A stretch of DNA of 38,283 nucleotides from Bifidobacterium samirii (lineage in GTDB: Bacteria > Actinomycetota > Actinomycetes > Actinomycetales > Bifidobacteriaceae). Each line of letters opens with the position of its first letter. Positions within the stretch are counted from its first letter, which is position 1. The stretch spans positions 1 to 38,283 of the forward strand of contig NZ_QXGK01000023.1 of assembly GCF_003952945.1 (NCBI RefSeq). The letters run 5' to 3'. The position numbers were made by a program, and so were the translations under genes. A model generated the notes under the pieces. The model made no database searches and was not told the DNA's origin. It worked only from the letters and a program-made list of their open reading frames with translations. This document shows, in pieces, positions 24,499 through 34,177 of this stretch.

Positions 24499-25677
24499 CT
24501 ACAGTTCGACGGCGGGCTTGGTGGGGTCGTCCTTGACGTGCGCGAACTTGGCGGCGAGTGCCTCCTTGTTCTTGCGCTCGTCCTCCTCCTTGGCGCGCTT
24601 CTTCGCCTCCTCCGGGTCCCACATGACGTCCTCGTAGTGGCGCGCCCACTCGGCGGCGGCCAGCGGCGCGATGACGCGCGCGGTCGCGGCGAGCGTGGCG
24701 GCGGCAGCGGGGGCGGCGTCGGATCCGTCGGCGTCGCCGGCGTCGGCCTGCGCGGCGGCGCGGGCGGCGAGCAGCGCGCGGTAGTCGTCCTCATTAAGGC
24801 AGATGCGCGGCACGCCGAGCGTCTCGCGCAGTTCGTTGACGAACAGCAGCACCGGCAGTCCGGCCGCGGCGATGGCTTCCGCATCGTCGCCGGCCGCGCG
24901 TTCGACGGCGGTCAGCAGCGCGTCGCATACGTCCAGCGCGGCGGCGAAGCGGCGGGCCAGCGCGGCGGGTGTCGCGGTTTCCGCGGTTTCCTCGGAATCC
25001 TCGGTTTCCGCACCGTCCGAGTCATCGGAAGCATCGTCGGAAGCGTCATCGGCATCACCGGCAACTCCGTCGGCGGCGACGGCGAACGCCGCGGGTACGG
25101 CGGCGGCGAGCGCGGCGTGGACCGCGTCGGCGACGGCGTCGGTCCAGCCGGCGGCCATCGCGTCGGCGGCGTCACACAGCGCGTCGTATCCGGCGGCGAC
25201 GATCGCGTCGGTGCCGTCGGCCGTCACGTCATGCGCAGCACCGTCAGTGCCATCGGCCGCGACATCATCCGCGCCGTCGGCACCCGCATCGGCCGCGCCG
25301 CCGTCCATGTCCCCGCCGGCGAGCGCGTCGCCGTAGTCGGCCATCGTGTCGTAGGCGTCGTTGGCGGCGAGGAGCGCGTCGACGACCTCCTGCGGGCGGC
25401 CGGGGATCTCGTCGGCGCCTTCGTACACGAATTCGGCGTCGGGCATGGTGACGTCGAGGCCGGTGGTGACGCGCGCGATCATGCGGGTGGTGCGCACCTG
25501 CAGGTTCTCCGCGTATTTGGCGTCGTTGTCGAGCTGTTTGGCGTCGGTGAGCGGCCATAGGGCGATGAGCCGCGCGCCGGCGTGCGCCGCGTCGCGCACG
25601 GCCGTATCGCCGGCGAGCGCCGCGATCGCCGCCGCGCCCTCATCCGGGTTGCATCGTTCGTCCGTTGTCTGGGTCAT
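24499..25677 (-). CDS. Acidic Ala/Asp-rich protein of unknown function
   Basis: The 392-residue protein starts at 25677 with AAAGGAGC upstream. The N-terminal region (about 10-130) is globular, and the middle (about 130-260) is strongly Ala/Asp/Gly-biased with DGTDGAA and DASDDASDD-type repeats. The C-terminal part ends in a charged helix (about 350-392, DPEEAKKRAKEEDERKNKE). There is no signal peptide or membrane segment. I do not recognise the family. It lies about 100 nt downstream of the phosphatase gene on the same strand, possibly one operon. Confidence 0.7.
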   Translation of the reverse strand: MTQTTDERCNPDEGAAAIAALAGDTAVRDAAHAGARLIALWPLTDAKQLDNDAKYAENLQVRTTRMIARVTTGLDVTMPDAEFVYEGADEIPGRPQEVVDALLAANDAYDTMADYGDALAGGDMDGGAADAGADGADDVAADGTDGAAHDVTADGTDAIVAAGYDALCDAADAMAAGWTDAVADAVHAALAAAVPAAFAVAADGVAGDADDASDDASDDSDGAETEDSEETAETATPAALARRFAAALDVCDALLTAVERAAGDDAEAIAAAGLPVLLFVNELRETLGVPRICLNEDDYRALLAARAAAQADAGDADGSDAAPAAAATLAATARVIAPLAAAEWARHYEDVMWDPEEAKKRAKEEDERKNKEALAAKFAHVKDDPTKPAVEL

Positions 25678-25778
25678 GTCGCTCCTTTGCCTGATTGCCG
25701 TCCGTCGCATCGACGGTCAGCCGCCGACCGTCATCCGGCCGACCGGCCGCCCGTCGTTCCTTCCGCCATGATACGGCG

Positions 25779-26438
25779 TCACTGCACGTCGGCGGCGGGG
25801 TCGGCGTACGTGATGTCGGTCACGTCGCCGGTGTCGCTGTCGTAGGTGATGGACGTGACGGAGGCGAGCGCGGTGTGTCGCAGGAACATCCAGTGTTCGG
25901 GGTGTCCGGTTTCAAGCTGGTGGCGGTACGACCAGATGGGCGATTCGTGGCTGACGACGACGATCTGCTGGCCGGCGTGCTGCCGCGCCTTCTCCTGGGC
26001 GAAGGCGCCGACGCGCGCGGCGATGGACCGGTATGTTTCGCCCCAGCTGGGTTTCCACAGGTTCATGATGAGCCGCCAGTTGCCGTTGCGCCACAGCGCG
26101 CCTTCGCCGTGGCCGATGCGCTTGCCGCGGAATTCGTTGGACGCTTCGATGATGCGTTCGTCGGTGACGAGCTGGAGCGGCTGTTCGCCGCGGTCGGCGC
26201 GCACCCGGTTGAGCGCGTCGATGATCGCACCGGCGGTTTCGCGCGTGCGGTCGAGCGGCGACGAGTATACGGCGGCGATGGTATTGGTGGCCGGGTTGGA
26301 CGCGAGGTAGGCGCCGGTGGCCTGGGCCATGCGCAGGCCGCGGTCGGACAGGTGGAAGTCGGGCAGGCGCTCGTAGAGCAGATGGTCGGGGTTGTGGACC
26401 TTGCCGTGGCGTACGAAGTGGATGGTGGTCCGGGGCAT
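25779..26438 (-). CDS. Histidine phosphatase (phosphoglycerate mutase-like)
   Basis: The 219-residue cytosolic enzyme begins with the catalytic motif FVRHGKV (R10-H11-G12). Arg in SSPLDRTRETA and the second-site VVSHESPIW (His/Glu) complete the expected active site. The family hydrolyses or transfers phosphate on varied substrates; the substrate here is unknown. GAAAGGAG precedes the ATG at 26438. Confidence 0.88.
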   Translation of the reverse strand: MPRTTIHFVRHGKVHNPDHLLYERLPDFHLSDRGLRMAQATGAYLASNPATNTIAAVYSSPLDRTRETAGAIIDALNRVRADRGEQPLQLVTDERIIEASNEFRGKRIGHGEGALWRNGNWRLIMNLWKPSWGETYRSIAARVGAFAQEKARQHAGQQIVVVSHESPIWSYRHQLETGHPEHWMFLRHTALASVTSITYDSDTGDVTDITYADPAADVQ

Positions 26439-26914
26439 CGTCGTCTCCTTTCGACGGTCATGGGCCGGGGCGGCCCGGGTCGGGACCGTGGTATGTCGCT
26501 CCGACGATTATCCCGCGTCGCACGCCCGCGTGTCGCGCCGGGACCGTCGTTAGAATATGCGTGTCTGAGAAAAGTGAAGAGCAACGCATGCATTCGCACG
26601 GCTGAAACCCAAGGCACGGCAGAGGGGCGTCCGGCAGGGTTCAACCGGTCCGTCGAATACGGACGAAAGACACTTCCGATGATTCCCGCGTTCCGCACGG
26701 CACCGCGGCATCGTGCGTCGCCGTCATCATGACGATGACGATGACGACGCACGACGGCAGTCGCCGCGCGCGGACGCGACCCCGTCATGCCCGCATCCGA
26801 TCCATCGCAGACGATCATCACAACCCGACACAATCCCATCTCCACGACCGTCCGACGCGACGCCAAGCGTCGGCGCGGCCCCACGTCCGCACGGAGCAGA
26901 AAGGAGCGGCGCAC
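26439..26914. other. Intergenic region/long leader upstream of the MFS gene
   Basis: It holds a possible -10 box (TAGAAT 26551-26556) for the MFS gene, which would leave a leader of over 330 nt. Small hairpins (GTCCGT-CGAAT-ACGGAC near 26660) and a GACGAT short repeat (about 26730-26745) are visible. I could not match it to a known riboswitch. Confidence 0.35.
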
Positions 26915-28339
26915 ATGGCGAACCAACTCACCGGCACCATCCGGGACATCAACCGTAAACTGTTCGGCGGGTACGCGGAACTGCTGCGCATCCCGCACAC
27001 CGCACGATTCGCGGTAGGCGCGGTCATCGCATGCATGCCCTACCCGATGGTCGGCATGACGATCACGATCTCGGTACAGCACTACTACGGCAACTATTCG
27101 CTCGCGGGAGCGCTCACCGCGGTGCAGGCGATCTCGCTCGCCATCCTCGCGCCGATACTGGGCCGTCTCGTCGACAAGTTCGGCCAGCGGCAGGTGTCGA
27201 TCCCCACGATCGCCGTGTGGATGGTCGCCGCGACCGCGATGGTCACGTGCATCACCGCGCGCGTGCCCGCCTGGGTGCTGTTCTGCATCGTGCCGTTCAT
27301 GGCGTCGATCCCGCCGTGGGGTGCGATGAGCCGCTCCCGCTGGACGCACCTGCTGCGCGGCGACCGCGAGCGCACCAACCGCGCGTTCTCACTGTCGAGC
27401 GTGTTCGACGAATGCATGTGGGTCGTCGGCAATCCGCTCGCGTCCACACTCGCCGTATTGTCCGGCATCGTCGCGTTCTCGTTCACCGGCGTGTGCGTCG
27501 TGATCGGCGCGCTCATGTTCCTGACCGAACTGTCGACCGAACCGCCGTCGCAGACGCGGCTCGCGCGCGAAGCCGGGATGACGCGACGCGAGTACCGCGA
27601 GCGCGAGGCCGCCCGCAAGCTCGTATTGCAGGCCGAGGCGGCCGCCGACCACGCCCGCGCCCAGGCCGAACGCGACGACGCGACGCCTGACGAGGTGCAG
27701 GCCGCCGTCGACCGGGCCATCGCCGACGTGCGCGCCGGACGCAAGGAGTCGATCTGGAGCGCCGGCATGCTCGCCGTATGCGTCACCTGGTTCTCGCTGG
27801 GCGCGTTCCAGTCGGCCACCGGCATCTCGATCATCGCGTTCGCCACCGAACAGGATATGAAGCAGTACACCGGATTCGTGTTCGCCTGCTTCTCGTTCAG
27901 CTCGCTCGTGGGCGCGCTCGTGTACGGGGCGAAGAACTGGACGATCCCGCTGTGGAAGCGCTTCTACTTCTGCCTGACGGTCGTGAGCGTGGGTCTCGGC
28001 TCGTTCCTGTTCGCCGACCACCTGTGGAAGATCATGCTCATCTACCTGATCATCGGCGTCTGCCAGGCGCCCACCTGGATCAACGGCAACCAGCTGATGC
28101 TGCATCTCGTGCCGCCGTCGCGCTTCACCGAAGGCGTCGCATGGATGGGCGCGATGAACTCGATCGGCTCGTCCGCCGGATCCGCGATCGCCGGACAGTT
28201 CATCGACCGCATGGGATCGCACGGCGGATTCATGGTCGTGACGGTGCTGGCGCTCGCGTCGCTGGCGATCGCGTTCGTCGGATTCCGGCAGATCAAGTCG
28301 AGCACGGAGAAGCCGGAACTGACCGCGATCAACGTGTGA
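26915..28339 (+). CDS. MFS transporter
   Basis: The 474-residue permease starts at ATG 26915 with AAAGGAGC upstream; the open frame further upstream has no start signal. About 12 membrane segments are visible in two halves, with a long cytoplasmic loop (about 205-285) rich in Ala, Arg, Glu and Gln that is likely helical. The loop between TM2 and TM3 carries GRLVDKFGQRQ, the MFS signature. The substrate is unknown; drug or sugar efflux is possible. A strong terminator follows. Confidence 0.85.
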   Translation: MANQLTGTIRDINRKLFGGYAELLRIPHTARFAVGAVIACMPYPMVGMTITISVQHYYGNYSLAGALTAVQAISLAILAPILGRLVDKFGQRQVSIPTIAVWMVAATAMVTCITARVPAWVLFCIVPFMASIPPWGAMSRSRWTHLLRGDRERTNRAFSLSSVFDECMWVVGNPLASTLAVLSGIVAFSFTGVCVVIGALMFLTELSTEPPSQTRLAREAGMTRREYREREAARKLVLQAEAAADHARAQAERDDATPDEVQAAVDRAIADVRAGRKESIWSAGMLAVCVTWFSLGAFQSATGISIIAFATEQDMKQYTGFVFACFSFSSLVGALVYGAKNWTIPLWKRFYFCLTVVSVGLGSFLFADHLWKIMLIYLIIGVCQAPTWINGNQLMLHLVPPSRFTEGVAWMGAMNSIGSSAGSAIAGQFIDRMGSHGGFMVVTVLALASLAIAFVGFRQIKSSTEKPELTAINV

Positions 28340-28375
28340 GCGGCGTGTATCGGACGGCAGGTCCTGCCGGTAGAC

Positions 28376-28415
28376 GAAGGCCCGCGGCGGACGTCATTGT
28401 CCGACGCGGGCCTTC
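28376..28415. terminator. Bidirectional terminator between MFS and gtrA-like genes
   Basis: GAAGGCCCGCG (28376-28386) pairs with CGCGGGCCTTC (28405-28415), with an inner GGAC/GTCC pairing. It lies between converging genes and could serve both. Confidence 0.7.
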
Positions 28416-28452
28416 CGCATGCAGGGGGGCTGCCGAGGATCCGATTCGCCGA

Positions 28453-29013
28453 CTACTTGGGCCAGCCCTTGGGCGTGTGCTCCAGCGACCAGACGCCGAG
28501 ACGATGCGAGAAGCTGTGCTCCCACTTGGCTTCCAGCTCCTCGGGAGTCAGACGGTTCTCGGCGGACTTGAGCCGGTTCATCGCATTGGTGTGCGTGTCG
28601 TCGAGCAGCCACTTGCGGATGAGGAAGTTCCACACCATCACCACGGCGGTGGCGATCAGCTTGCCGACGTTCGTGCGCAGCAGGTATTCGGCGTGCTGCG
28701 AGACGAACGCGTCATGGTTCATGCCGTAGGTGGAGATCCAGATGATCGCGTCGTTCATGAGCAGGCCGACCACGGCGCCGGCGACGAAGATCACGATCTC
28801 CATCCAGCGGGCCATGTCGGTGCGATGCTTGAACACGAACTTCATGCTCGCCACATAGTTGAAGATCAGGGAGATGATGAACGAGACGGTCGCGGCGATC
28901 ACATTGTGCATGTGGAACACGCCGACGAGCAGATTCAGGATGCCCCAGTCGATGACGAACGCGACGACACCCACGATGCCGAATTTCATAAGCTGCGCAA
29001 TGAGTTTCTTCAC
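28453..29013 (-). CDS. GtrA-family membrane protein
   Basis: The 186-residue protein has about four membrane segments (residues about 8-30, 38-58, 75-95, 112-132) and the GtrA core (KFGIVGVVAFVIDWGI and FNYVASMKFVF). The family is linked to polyprenyl-linked sugar flipping in cell-surface polysaccharide synthesis. The C-terminal 40 residues are polar. The GTG start at 29013 has no ribosome binding site; TTAGAT lies 7 nt upstream, which suggests leaderless translation. Confidence 0.85.
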   Translation of the reverse strand: MKKLIAQLMKFGIVGVVAFVIDWGILNLLVGVFHMHNVIAATVSFIISLIFNYVASMKFVFKHRTDMARWMEIVIFVAGAVVGLLMNDAIIWISTYGMNHDAFVSQHAEYLLRTNVGKLIATAVVMVWNFLIRKWLLDDTHTNAMNRLKSAENRLTPEELEAKWEHSFSHRLGVWSLEHTPKGWPK

Positions 29014-29240
29014 ATTCGGTATCTAACACCACCCGGCTGACCGGTCGGCGGCCGTCTGCGGAACCACGCCGTCCGGCCGCCGGCCATCCGACACCACGTC
29101 AATATTTCAAAATGAAACATTGCATCAGAGACCCCCGACCGCGCCGCCCTCCGAGAAACATCACGGACTCCCCCGCCCTGCGCCGACCGTCCTGACATAG
29201 ACTGGGCGCACGTATCCGATTCGTCAGAAAGGACGCCATC

Positions 29241-29591
29241 ATGCCCGTCATCCACACCCACGTCTCCGTCAAGACCACCAAGGAGCAGCGCGAGGCGCTC
29301 AAGACCGCGTACGGCAAGGCCGTCACCGCCGTCCCCGGCAAGACCGAAAGCTGGCTGATGTGCCCGTTCGAGGACGAGATGCCGATCTACTTCGGCGGCG
29401 ACGACTCGCAGCCGGCCGCGTACGTGGAGGTCAACATCCTCGGCCGCGGCGCCGTGGGCCGCGATGTCTGGGAGCAGATGACCCGCGACATCATGGCCGC
29501 GCTAGAAGGCACCCTCGGCGTCCCCGCCGACCGCACGTACATCCGCTACACCGCCACCGCCGACTGGGGCTGGAACGGCGGCAACTTCTAG
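29241..29591 (+). CDS. MIF/tautomerase superfamily protein
   Basis: The 116-residue protein starts MPVIHTHVSV, giving the N-terminal catalytic proline after Met removal. Residues about 38-63 and 95-110 (GVPADRTYIRY) fit the macrophage migration inhibitory factor fold, which forms trimers and tautomerises phenylpyruvate-like compounds. AGAAAGGACG lies upstream. The physiological role in this host is unknown. Confidence 0.83.
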   Translation: MPVIHTHVSVKTTKEQREALKTAYGKAVTAVPGKTESWLMCPFEDEMPIYFGGDDSQPAAYVEVNILGRGAVGRDVWEQMTRDIMAALEGTLGVPADRTYIRYTATADWGWNGGNF

Positions 29592-29631
29592 TCCGGGTTC
29601 CGGCCCGTCGCCTGACCCGTCTCCCCTGTTC

Positions 29632-29804
29632 GCGTCGCCATCCGTACGCCGCGGCCGCCTGATGAACGGATTGCGACGCCGGCGGCTCCCCTTGCGTCGC
29701 AATTCGTACAGCCCGACAGATCTGTATGCGGATTACGACGCTCCCGGCCCGGTTTGCGTCGCAATCCGCATATGATGACCGTCCGGCAAACAGGCTGCGA
29801 CGCG
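29632..29804. repeat. 62-bp palindromic tandem repeat, cluster B (3 units)
   Basis: Units begin at 29632, 29694 and 29756, exactly 62 bp apart. Each has the GCGTCGC(A/C)AT(C/T)CG opening and a GGATT(G/A)CGACGC closing arm, as in array A. Unit 3 runs into the terminator. As in array A, it sits between two converging gene ends. Confidence 0.8.
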
Positions 29805-29848
29805 AAAGGCCCCTCCGATGCGGGATGAACCGCTTCGGAGGGGCCTTT
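29805..29848. terminator. Bidirectional terminator between the tautomerase gene and fhs
   Basis: Perfect 14-bp arms (29805-29818 AAAGGCCCCTCCGA and 29835-29848) flank a 16-nt loop; the AAA/TTT ends serve either strand. Between it and fhs (29849-29952) are short GGAGTCAGA and CCCGGAAA repeats and no gene. Confidence 0.8.
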
Positions 29849-29952
29849 CGTATGATGCCCGGCCGGGATTCGGAGTCAGACCGGAGTCAGATTGCATCGG
29901 ACCCGGATCAGACCCGGAAACCCGGAACCCCGGAAACCCGGAAACCGAAGAA

Positions 29953-31470
29953 TCAGACGATCTTCGGCATCGGGGTGGTCAGCGACGTGGTCAGGTTGAC
30001 GTGGACCAGTCCGGCGCCGGCGTGCACCTCGACCTTCTTGAGCGTCACGGTGCGCTCGGATTCCGGCGCACGGTCGTTGTCGGTCATCGTGGCCGGGGAC
30101 TTGACGGCGACGAGCGCCAGGTCGTCGAGCGACAGGCCCGCCTCGGCGCACAGCGTGTTCGCCGCGCCCACCGACGCGAGGAAGCCGTCCTTGAGCACGA
30201 CGCGGTCGGCCGGCACGCCGTACGCGTGCTCGGCGACCCACTTGATGTTCTCGATCAGCGCCATGCCCTTGTGGCTGTCGCGCGCAGCCGGCATCGGAGC
30301 CGACGTGAGCACGTCCACGAATGCGTCGATCTGGTCGGCCAGACCGTCGCCGCCGTCACGGAACAGGTTGCCCATGATCGGCTCGCGGAAGCCCAGCGAC
30401 GCGGCTGTCTCGCGCAGCGCCGGGATCTGGTCGTCCTCGCCCTCCCACAGGTTGATCAGCGGGAACGCGGGGATGTCGAGCTTCTCGAGACGGTCGACGT
30501 GGAACGGGTAGCGCCACGCGAGCTCCGGATCGTCGCGCCACGTCGAGGCGCGGGTGACGACCACGGCGGCGCTCGGCCACTGCGCGCCGTACTCGCGGCA
30601 GGCGATGTCGAGCCACTTCTGCGCGCCCGCGTCGGTGCCGTAGCCGGCCTCGACGATGACGACGTCGTGCAGCGCGCACGCCATCTCCACCGACACGAGC
30701 GTCGGGATGCCGATGGACACATTCGCGAACGGGCCGCCGTGCACGTACACGGGCGAGCCGTTGACGGTCTCGGTGAGCGCCGGCTTGACCGCGTCGGCGA
30801 GCATGTTGGTGATGCGCCACAGGTCGACGAATTCGCCGAACGCGACCGGATGGCCGTCCTTGGTGCCGGCGATCATCGCGGCGACGCGGCGGCCCAGCTC
30901 GTCCATCGAACGCGACAGCACGACGATCTGCATCATCTCGCTGGTCGGCGTGAGGACGACCTTCTCGGCGACGTCGTTCTTGCCGGCGTCGACGGTGATG
31001 GAGCGCAGCGAGCGCGACGGCACTTCGGAGACGCGCGGCACGAGGATCGTGTCGAGGCGGCCCTCGTCGACGGCCTTCTCGGCGAAGGAGACGAGCAGGT
31101 TCTGCGCGGCGGCGATGGCGGCCATCTCGCCGCACAGGCCCCAGTCGATCAGCTCGGGGTGGGTCAGCGACGCCTTGCCGCCGCCCGACGCGCCGCCCTT
31201 CGATCCGGCGGCGGTGATGCCCATGCTCGGCTGGCGCAGCACGGCGGTCGCGTCGATGCCGCGGGCGCGCAGCGCGTCGATGAGCGCGATCGTGGTGGTG
31301 GTCTTGCCTTCGCCGCGCGACGCCTTGAGCGGGGTGTCGGCGGTGACCAGCACGATCTTGCCGTGCTTGCGCGGCGCATCCGGGTTGGCCTTGAGATGGT
31401 CCATGAAGCCGAACGCGTCGATCTTGCGCACCAGGCCGTACTGGCTGGTGAAGTCTTCGATGGTGGTCAT
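29953..31470 (-). CDS. fhs: Formate-tetrahydrofolate ligase
   Basis: The 505-residue enzyme makes 10-formyl-THF from formate, ATP and THF. It shows the P-loop GEGKTTTTIAL, the RQPSMGITAAGSKGGASGGG region and the GGPFANVSIG loop of the family. It is shorter than the usual ~555 residues, and the residue before the P-loop is Arg in place of the usual Ala/Pro context. I chose the start at 31470 because GGAAAGGA lies upstream and the protein then begins MTTIEDF; the longer frame covers repeats GGGATTTCCC. It probably handles formate produced by bifid fermentation. Confidence 0.93.
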   Translation of the reverse strand: MTTIEDFTSQYGLVRKIDAFGFMDHLKANPDAPRKHGKIVLVTADTPLKASRGEGKTTTTIALIDALRARGIDATAVLRQPSMGITAAGSKGGASGGGKASLTHPELIDWGLCGEMAAIAAAQNLLVSFAEKAVDEGRLDTILVPRVSEVPSRSLRSITVDAGKNDVAEKVVLTPTSEMMQIVVLSRSMDELGRRVAAMIAGTKDGHPVAFGEFVDLWRITNMLADAVKPALTETVNGSPVYVHGGPFANVSIGIPTLVSVEMACALHDVVIVEAGYGTDAGAQKWLDIACREYGAQWPSAAVVVTRASTWRDDPELAWRYPFHVDRLEKLDIPAFPLINLWEGEDDQIPALRETAASLGFREPIMGNLFRDGGDGLADQIDAFVDVLTSAPMPAARDSHKGMALIENIKWVAEHAYGVPADRVVLKDGFLASVGAANTLCAEAGLSLDDLALVAVKSPATMTDNDRAPESERTVTLKKVEVHAGAGLVHVNLTTSLTTPMPKIV

Positions 31471-31595
31471 TGGATTCCTTTCCTGGTTGGTCGGTGAGGT
31501 CGGGAAAATCTTGGAAAACTCGGGAAATCCCGGGAAATCCCAGAGATTTTTGGAATCCCGGGCCGAACGCCCCAACAGTCGGCCCGGGAAACGCA

Positions 31596-31630
31596 CATGC
31601 CGGCGTCCGTCGCGTCCGGACGCCGGCATG
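31596..31630 (-). terminator. Terminator after the C69 dipeptidase gene
   Basis: CATGCCGGCGTCC (31596-31608) pairs perfectly with GGACGCCGGCATG (31618-31630), directly after the dipeptidase stop on the minus strand. The segment 31500-31560 carries tandem GGGAAATCCC-type palindromes. Confidence 0.7.
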
Positions 31631-31634
31631 CGGA

Positions 31635-33440
31635 TCAGAAGTCGGACATGTGGAAGCCGTTCTTCATCGTCATGCTGGTGGTGTACAGCACCGAGTCGAG
31701 CAGCTTGTCGGTCTCCTCGCGAAGCAGGTCGGCCATCCGCTGGTTGGCGGCGGTCAGCGCCTCGCGCACGGCCTCGTTGCGGGTCGCGGCGACGATCTCG
31801 TCGGGGGTCATCGGCTGCACGTCGCGCTCGTCGTCGGCGTCGTCGACGCCGGTGCGGACCGCGGCGAACTCGTCGGTGATCACGTCGTCCTCGTCGTCGT
31901 AGTCGGACTCGTCGGCGAGGTCGTCGGCGTACTCGCCGTCCTCGTCGTAGTCGGCGTCAGCGGCGTCGTCGTACCCGGCGGACGGATCGGTGACGCCGGC
32001 CGCGGCCGCGTCGTCGACGATCTCGTCGGCGTCAGCGGCGTCGACGGTCGCGTCGGCGTCGTCGGCCGGCCACACGCCGTCGATCGCGTTGACGAGGGCG
32101 TCGGTGTCGGCGATGAGACGATGGCCCAGCGCGCCGGTCTTCTGCTGGTAGCGTTCGACGGCGTTCGCGGTGTCGGCGAACGCGGCGTCGCACAGCGCGG
32201 CGATGACGCGGTTGGCCCAGTAGAAGTTCTCGGTGGTCACGCGCGTGGTGGTGGCCTCCAGATACTCCGGGGTCGCGTTCACGTTCGGGTAGAACGGGAC
32301 GAGCGTGTTGAACGGGTTGGAGCCGTACGCCATCCACTGGATCGCGCGGCCGGCCTGCGGACGGTACGGGCGGATCTGCAGCACGGCCAGCTGGCTCTGA
32401 CGGTTGATGCCGATCGCACGGTACATGCCGCGCGTGCGCTCGTCGCCGAGCTTGCCGTACGGGTCGTACGGGGTGCCCTGATAGTGGCCGGACAGCACGT
32501 ACTTGATGTCCTCGATCGTGATCTTGCGCTCCGGCTGGCGCGCCCACGGAATGTCGTTGCTCTCCGGGCGATGGTCGGCGTCGGGGCCGTCCCACGTCTC
32601 GTCGTACGGGTTGAGGAAGCGCTGCATCCACCAGGCGCGCGGCGTGTTGTACACGTGGTCGGAGTCGGAGTGGGAGCCGAACGCGTCGCGCGGGTTGAAC
32701 GGGCTGGTCGTCTCGACGGACAGGTCGAGATGGTTGTCGGCGATGAACTCGGCCATGTCGGCGGAGCACATGTGGCCCTCCTGCTCGCCCAGCGCGTCGT
32801 CGAAGTCGAACTCGTCGATGCCCAGCTGGTTCGGCATGGTCACGTACGCCTCGTCCGGCACGCGCTTGGCGATCCAATGATGGCCGCCCACGGTCTCCAT
32901 CCACCAGATCTCGTCCGCGTCGGAGAACGCGGTGCCGTTCATCTCATACGTGCCGTACTGCTCCAGCAGCGCACCGAGGCGCCGCACGCCCTCGCGCGCG
33001 GTCTTCACGTACGGCAGCACGAGCGTCAGGAAGTCCTCCTCGCCGATGCCGCCCGGCACCTCCGGCACGTAGCCGTCCTCGCCTTCCCGACCGCGCGCGG
33101 GGACCAGCTCGACGAACGGGTCGGCGCCGAGCACGCGCTCGTTGGTGGTGAGCGTCTCGGTGGCGCTCATCGCCACGTTCGCCTCGTTGACGCCGGCCTC
33201 GCCCCAGATGCCTTCCTTGAGGTCCGCGTTCGGCACGGCGGTGTACCGCATCGGATCGTCCGGCAGGTCGATTTCGACGTGGCTCAGGACGCTGCGGTAG
33301 CGGCGCGGCTGCTCGTCGGGGGTGACGACGACGAAGCGCTTCGGGGTGAACTCGCCGTTGGGCGAATCCTCGTTGCGCGCGATGATCGTGGAGCCGTCGT
33401 AGCTGGCGTCCTTGCCGACCAGGATCGTGGTGCAGGCCAT
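31635..33440 (-). CDS. C69 family dipeptidase (PepD-like)
   Basis: The 601-residue Ntn-hydrolase starts [20 protein letters not shown]; Cys3, exposed after Met/Ala processing, is the expected nucleophile. The ATG at 33440 has GGAAAGGA about 13 nt upstream. Conserved segments include ARNEDS, MSATET and [16 protein letters not shown]. An Asp/Glu/Ala-rich insert (about 490-560) lies near the C-terminus and is unusual for the family; it is probably a disordered acidic linker. The enzyme cleaves dipeptides in the cytoplasm and is a known bifidobacterial and lactobacillar family. Confidence 0.9.
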   Translation of the reverse strand: MACTTILVGKDASYDGSTIIARNEDSPNGEFTPKRFVVVTPDEQPRRYRSVLSHVEIDLPDDPMRYTAVPNADLKEGIWGEAGVNEANVAMSATETLTTNERVLGADPFVELVPARGREGEDGYVPEVPGGIGEEDFLTLVLPYVKTAREGVRRLGALLEQYGTYEMNGTAFSDADEIWWMETVGGHHWIAKRVPDEAYVTMPNQLGIDEFDFDDALGEQEGHMCSADMAEFIADNHLDLSVETTSPFNPRDAFGSHSDSDHVYNTPRAWWMQRFLNPYDETWDGPDADHRPESNDIPWARQPERKITIEDIKYVLSGHYQGTPYDPYGKLGDERTRGMYRAIGINRQSQLAVLQIRPYRPQAGRAIQWMAYGSNPFNTLVPFYPNVNATPEYLEATTTRVTTENFYWANRVIAALCDAAFADTANAVERYQQKTGALGHRLIADTDALVNAIDGVWPADDADATVDAADADEIVDDAAAAGVTDPSAGYDDAADADYDEDGEYADDLADESDYDDEDDVITDEFAAVRTGVDDADDERDVQPMTPDEIVAATRNEAVREALTAANQRMADLLREETDKLLDSVLYTTSMTMKNGFHMSDF

Positions 33441-33518
33441 GGGTGCTGTGTTTCCTTTCCGTGGGGTGGTTGCTGGATGGATGTCGGATGGTGCGGGTGA
33501 TGCGGCCGAGCCGATGAC

Positions 33519-33555
33519 GCGGGCGGCCGCGCGAACGCGTTCGGCGGCCGCCCGC
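33519..33555 (-). terminator. Hairpin after the PEBP gene
   Basis: GCGGGCGGCCGC (33519-33530) pairs perfectly with GCGGCCGCCCGC (33544-33555), with an inner GAACGCGTTC palindrome. It lies just past the stop at 33568 on the minus strand. No T-tract. Confidence 0.5.
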
Positions 33556-33567
33556 GCGCCGACGCGC

Positions 33568-34122
33568 CTACGCGCGTCCGGTAACGAAGATGCCACCCTG
33601 ATCGGGCGATTCGCCGCAGTCGCGCAGGGCGTGGAACAGCTCGTTGAGCCAGAATCCCTGGTTGAGGCCGCCGAGCGGACGTCGCGTGCCCCACACGCAC
33701 AGGTGGTATTCGTGGTCCTTGTCCGGCGGCTGAGGTCCGTTGTACCGCATGATGACGGCCGGATCGTTCTCGCGTCCCACGAAATGGCTGGCGGAGGAGT
33801 TGCGGCCCTGCACCGCCTCCGGGATCATCGCGGGCATCTGCCGGGAGAAGTCCGGCGGGATCGACAGCGCGTGCGAGTCGTTGAAGTCGTACATGAGCGC
33901 GTCGATCGGCAGGTTGGCGACCGTCCAGTGGATCCATTCGAACCCGCACACGGGGATCGAATCGGGGTCGGTCAGCGCCCAGTGCAGATAGCGGACTTCC
34001 GGGTCGATCGCGTCGACGTAGAAGGGGAAGGAGATGACGGGCACGCCGCCCGTGCGGTACTCCGGCGCGGCGGCTTTGGCGAAGTCGTCGGGTACCACCG
34101 TGAAATCAGCTGAAATGCGCAT
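33568..34122 (-). CDS. PEBP (YbhB/YbcL) family protein
   Basis: The 184-residue protein matches the phosphatidylethanolamine-binding/Raf kinase inhibitor-like fold: [24 protein letters not shown] and [18 protein letters not shown] mark the ligand-binding pocket. There is no signal peptide. The bacterial role of this family is unclear. The start at 34122 has GGGGGAC upstream. Confidence 0.87.
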   Translation of the reverse strand: MRISADFTVVPDDFAKAAAPEYRTGGVPVISFPFYVDAIDPEVRYLHWALTDPDSIPVCGFEWIHWTVANLPIDALMYDFNDSHALSIPPDFSRQMPAMIPEAVQGRNSSASHFVGRENDPAVIMRYNGPQPPDKDHEYHLCVWGTRRPLGGLNQGFWLNELFHALRDCGESPDQGGIFVTGRA

Positions 34123-34177
34123 GTCCCCCAGTATCCCTCAGCCGTGTGACCACGCCGCGCCCGCATGCCGTGACGCG

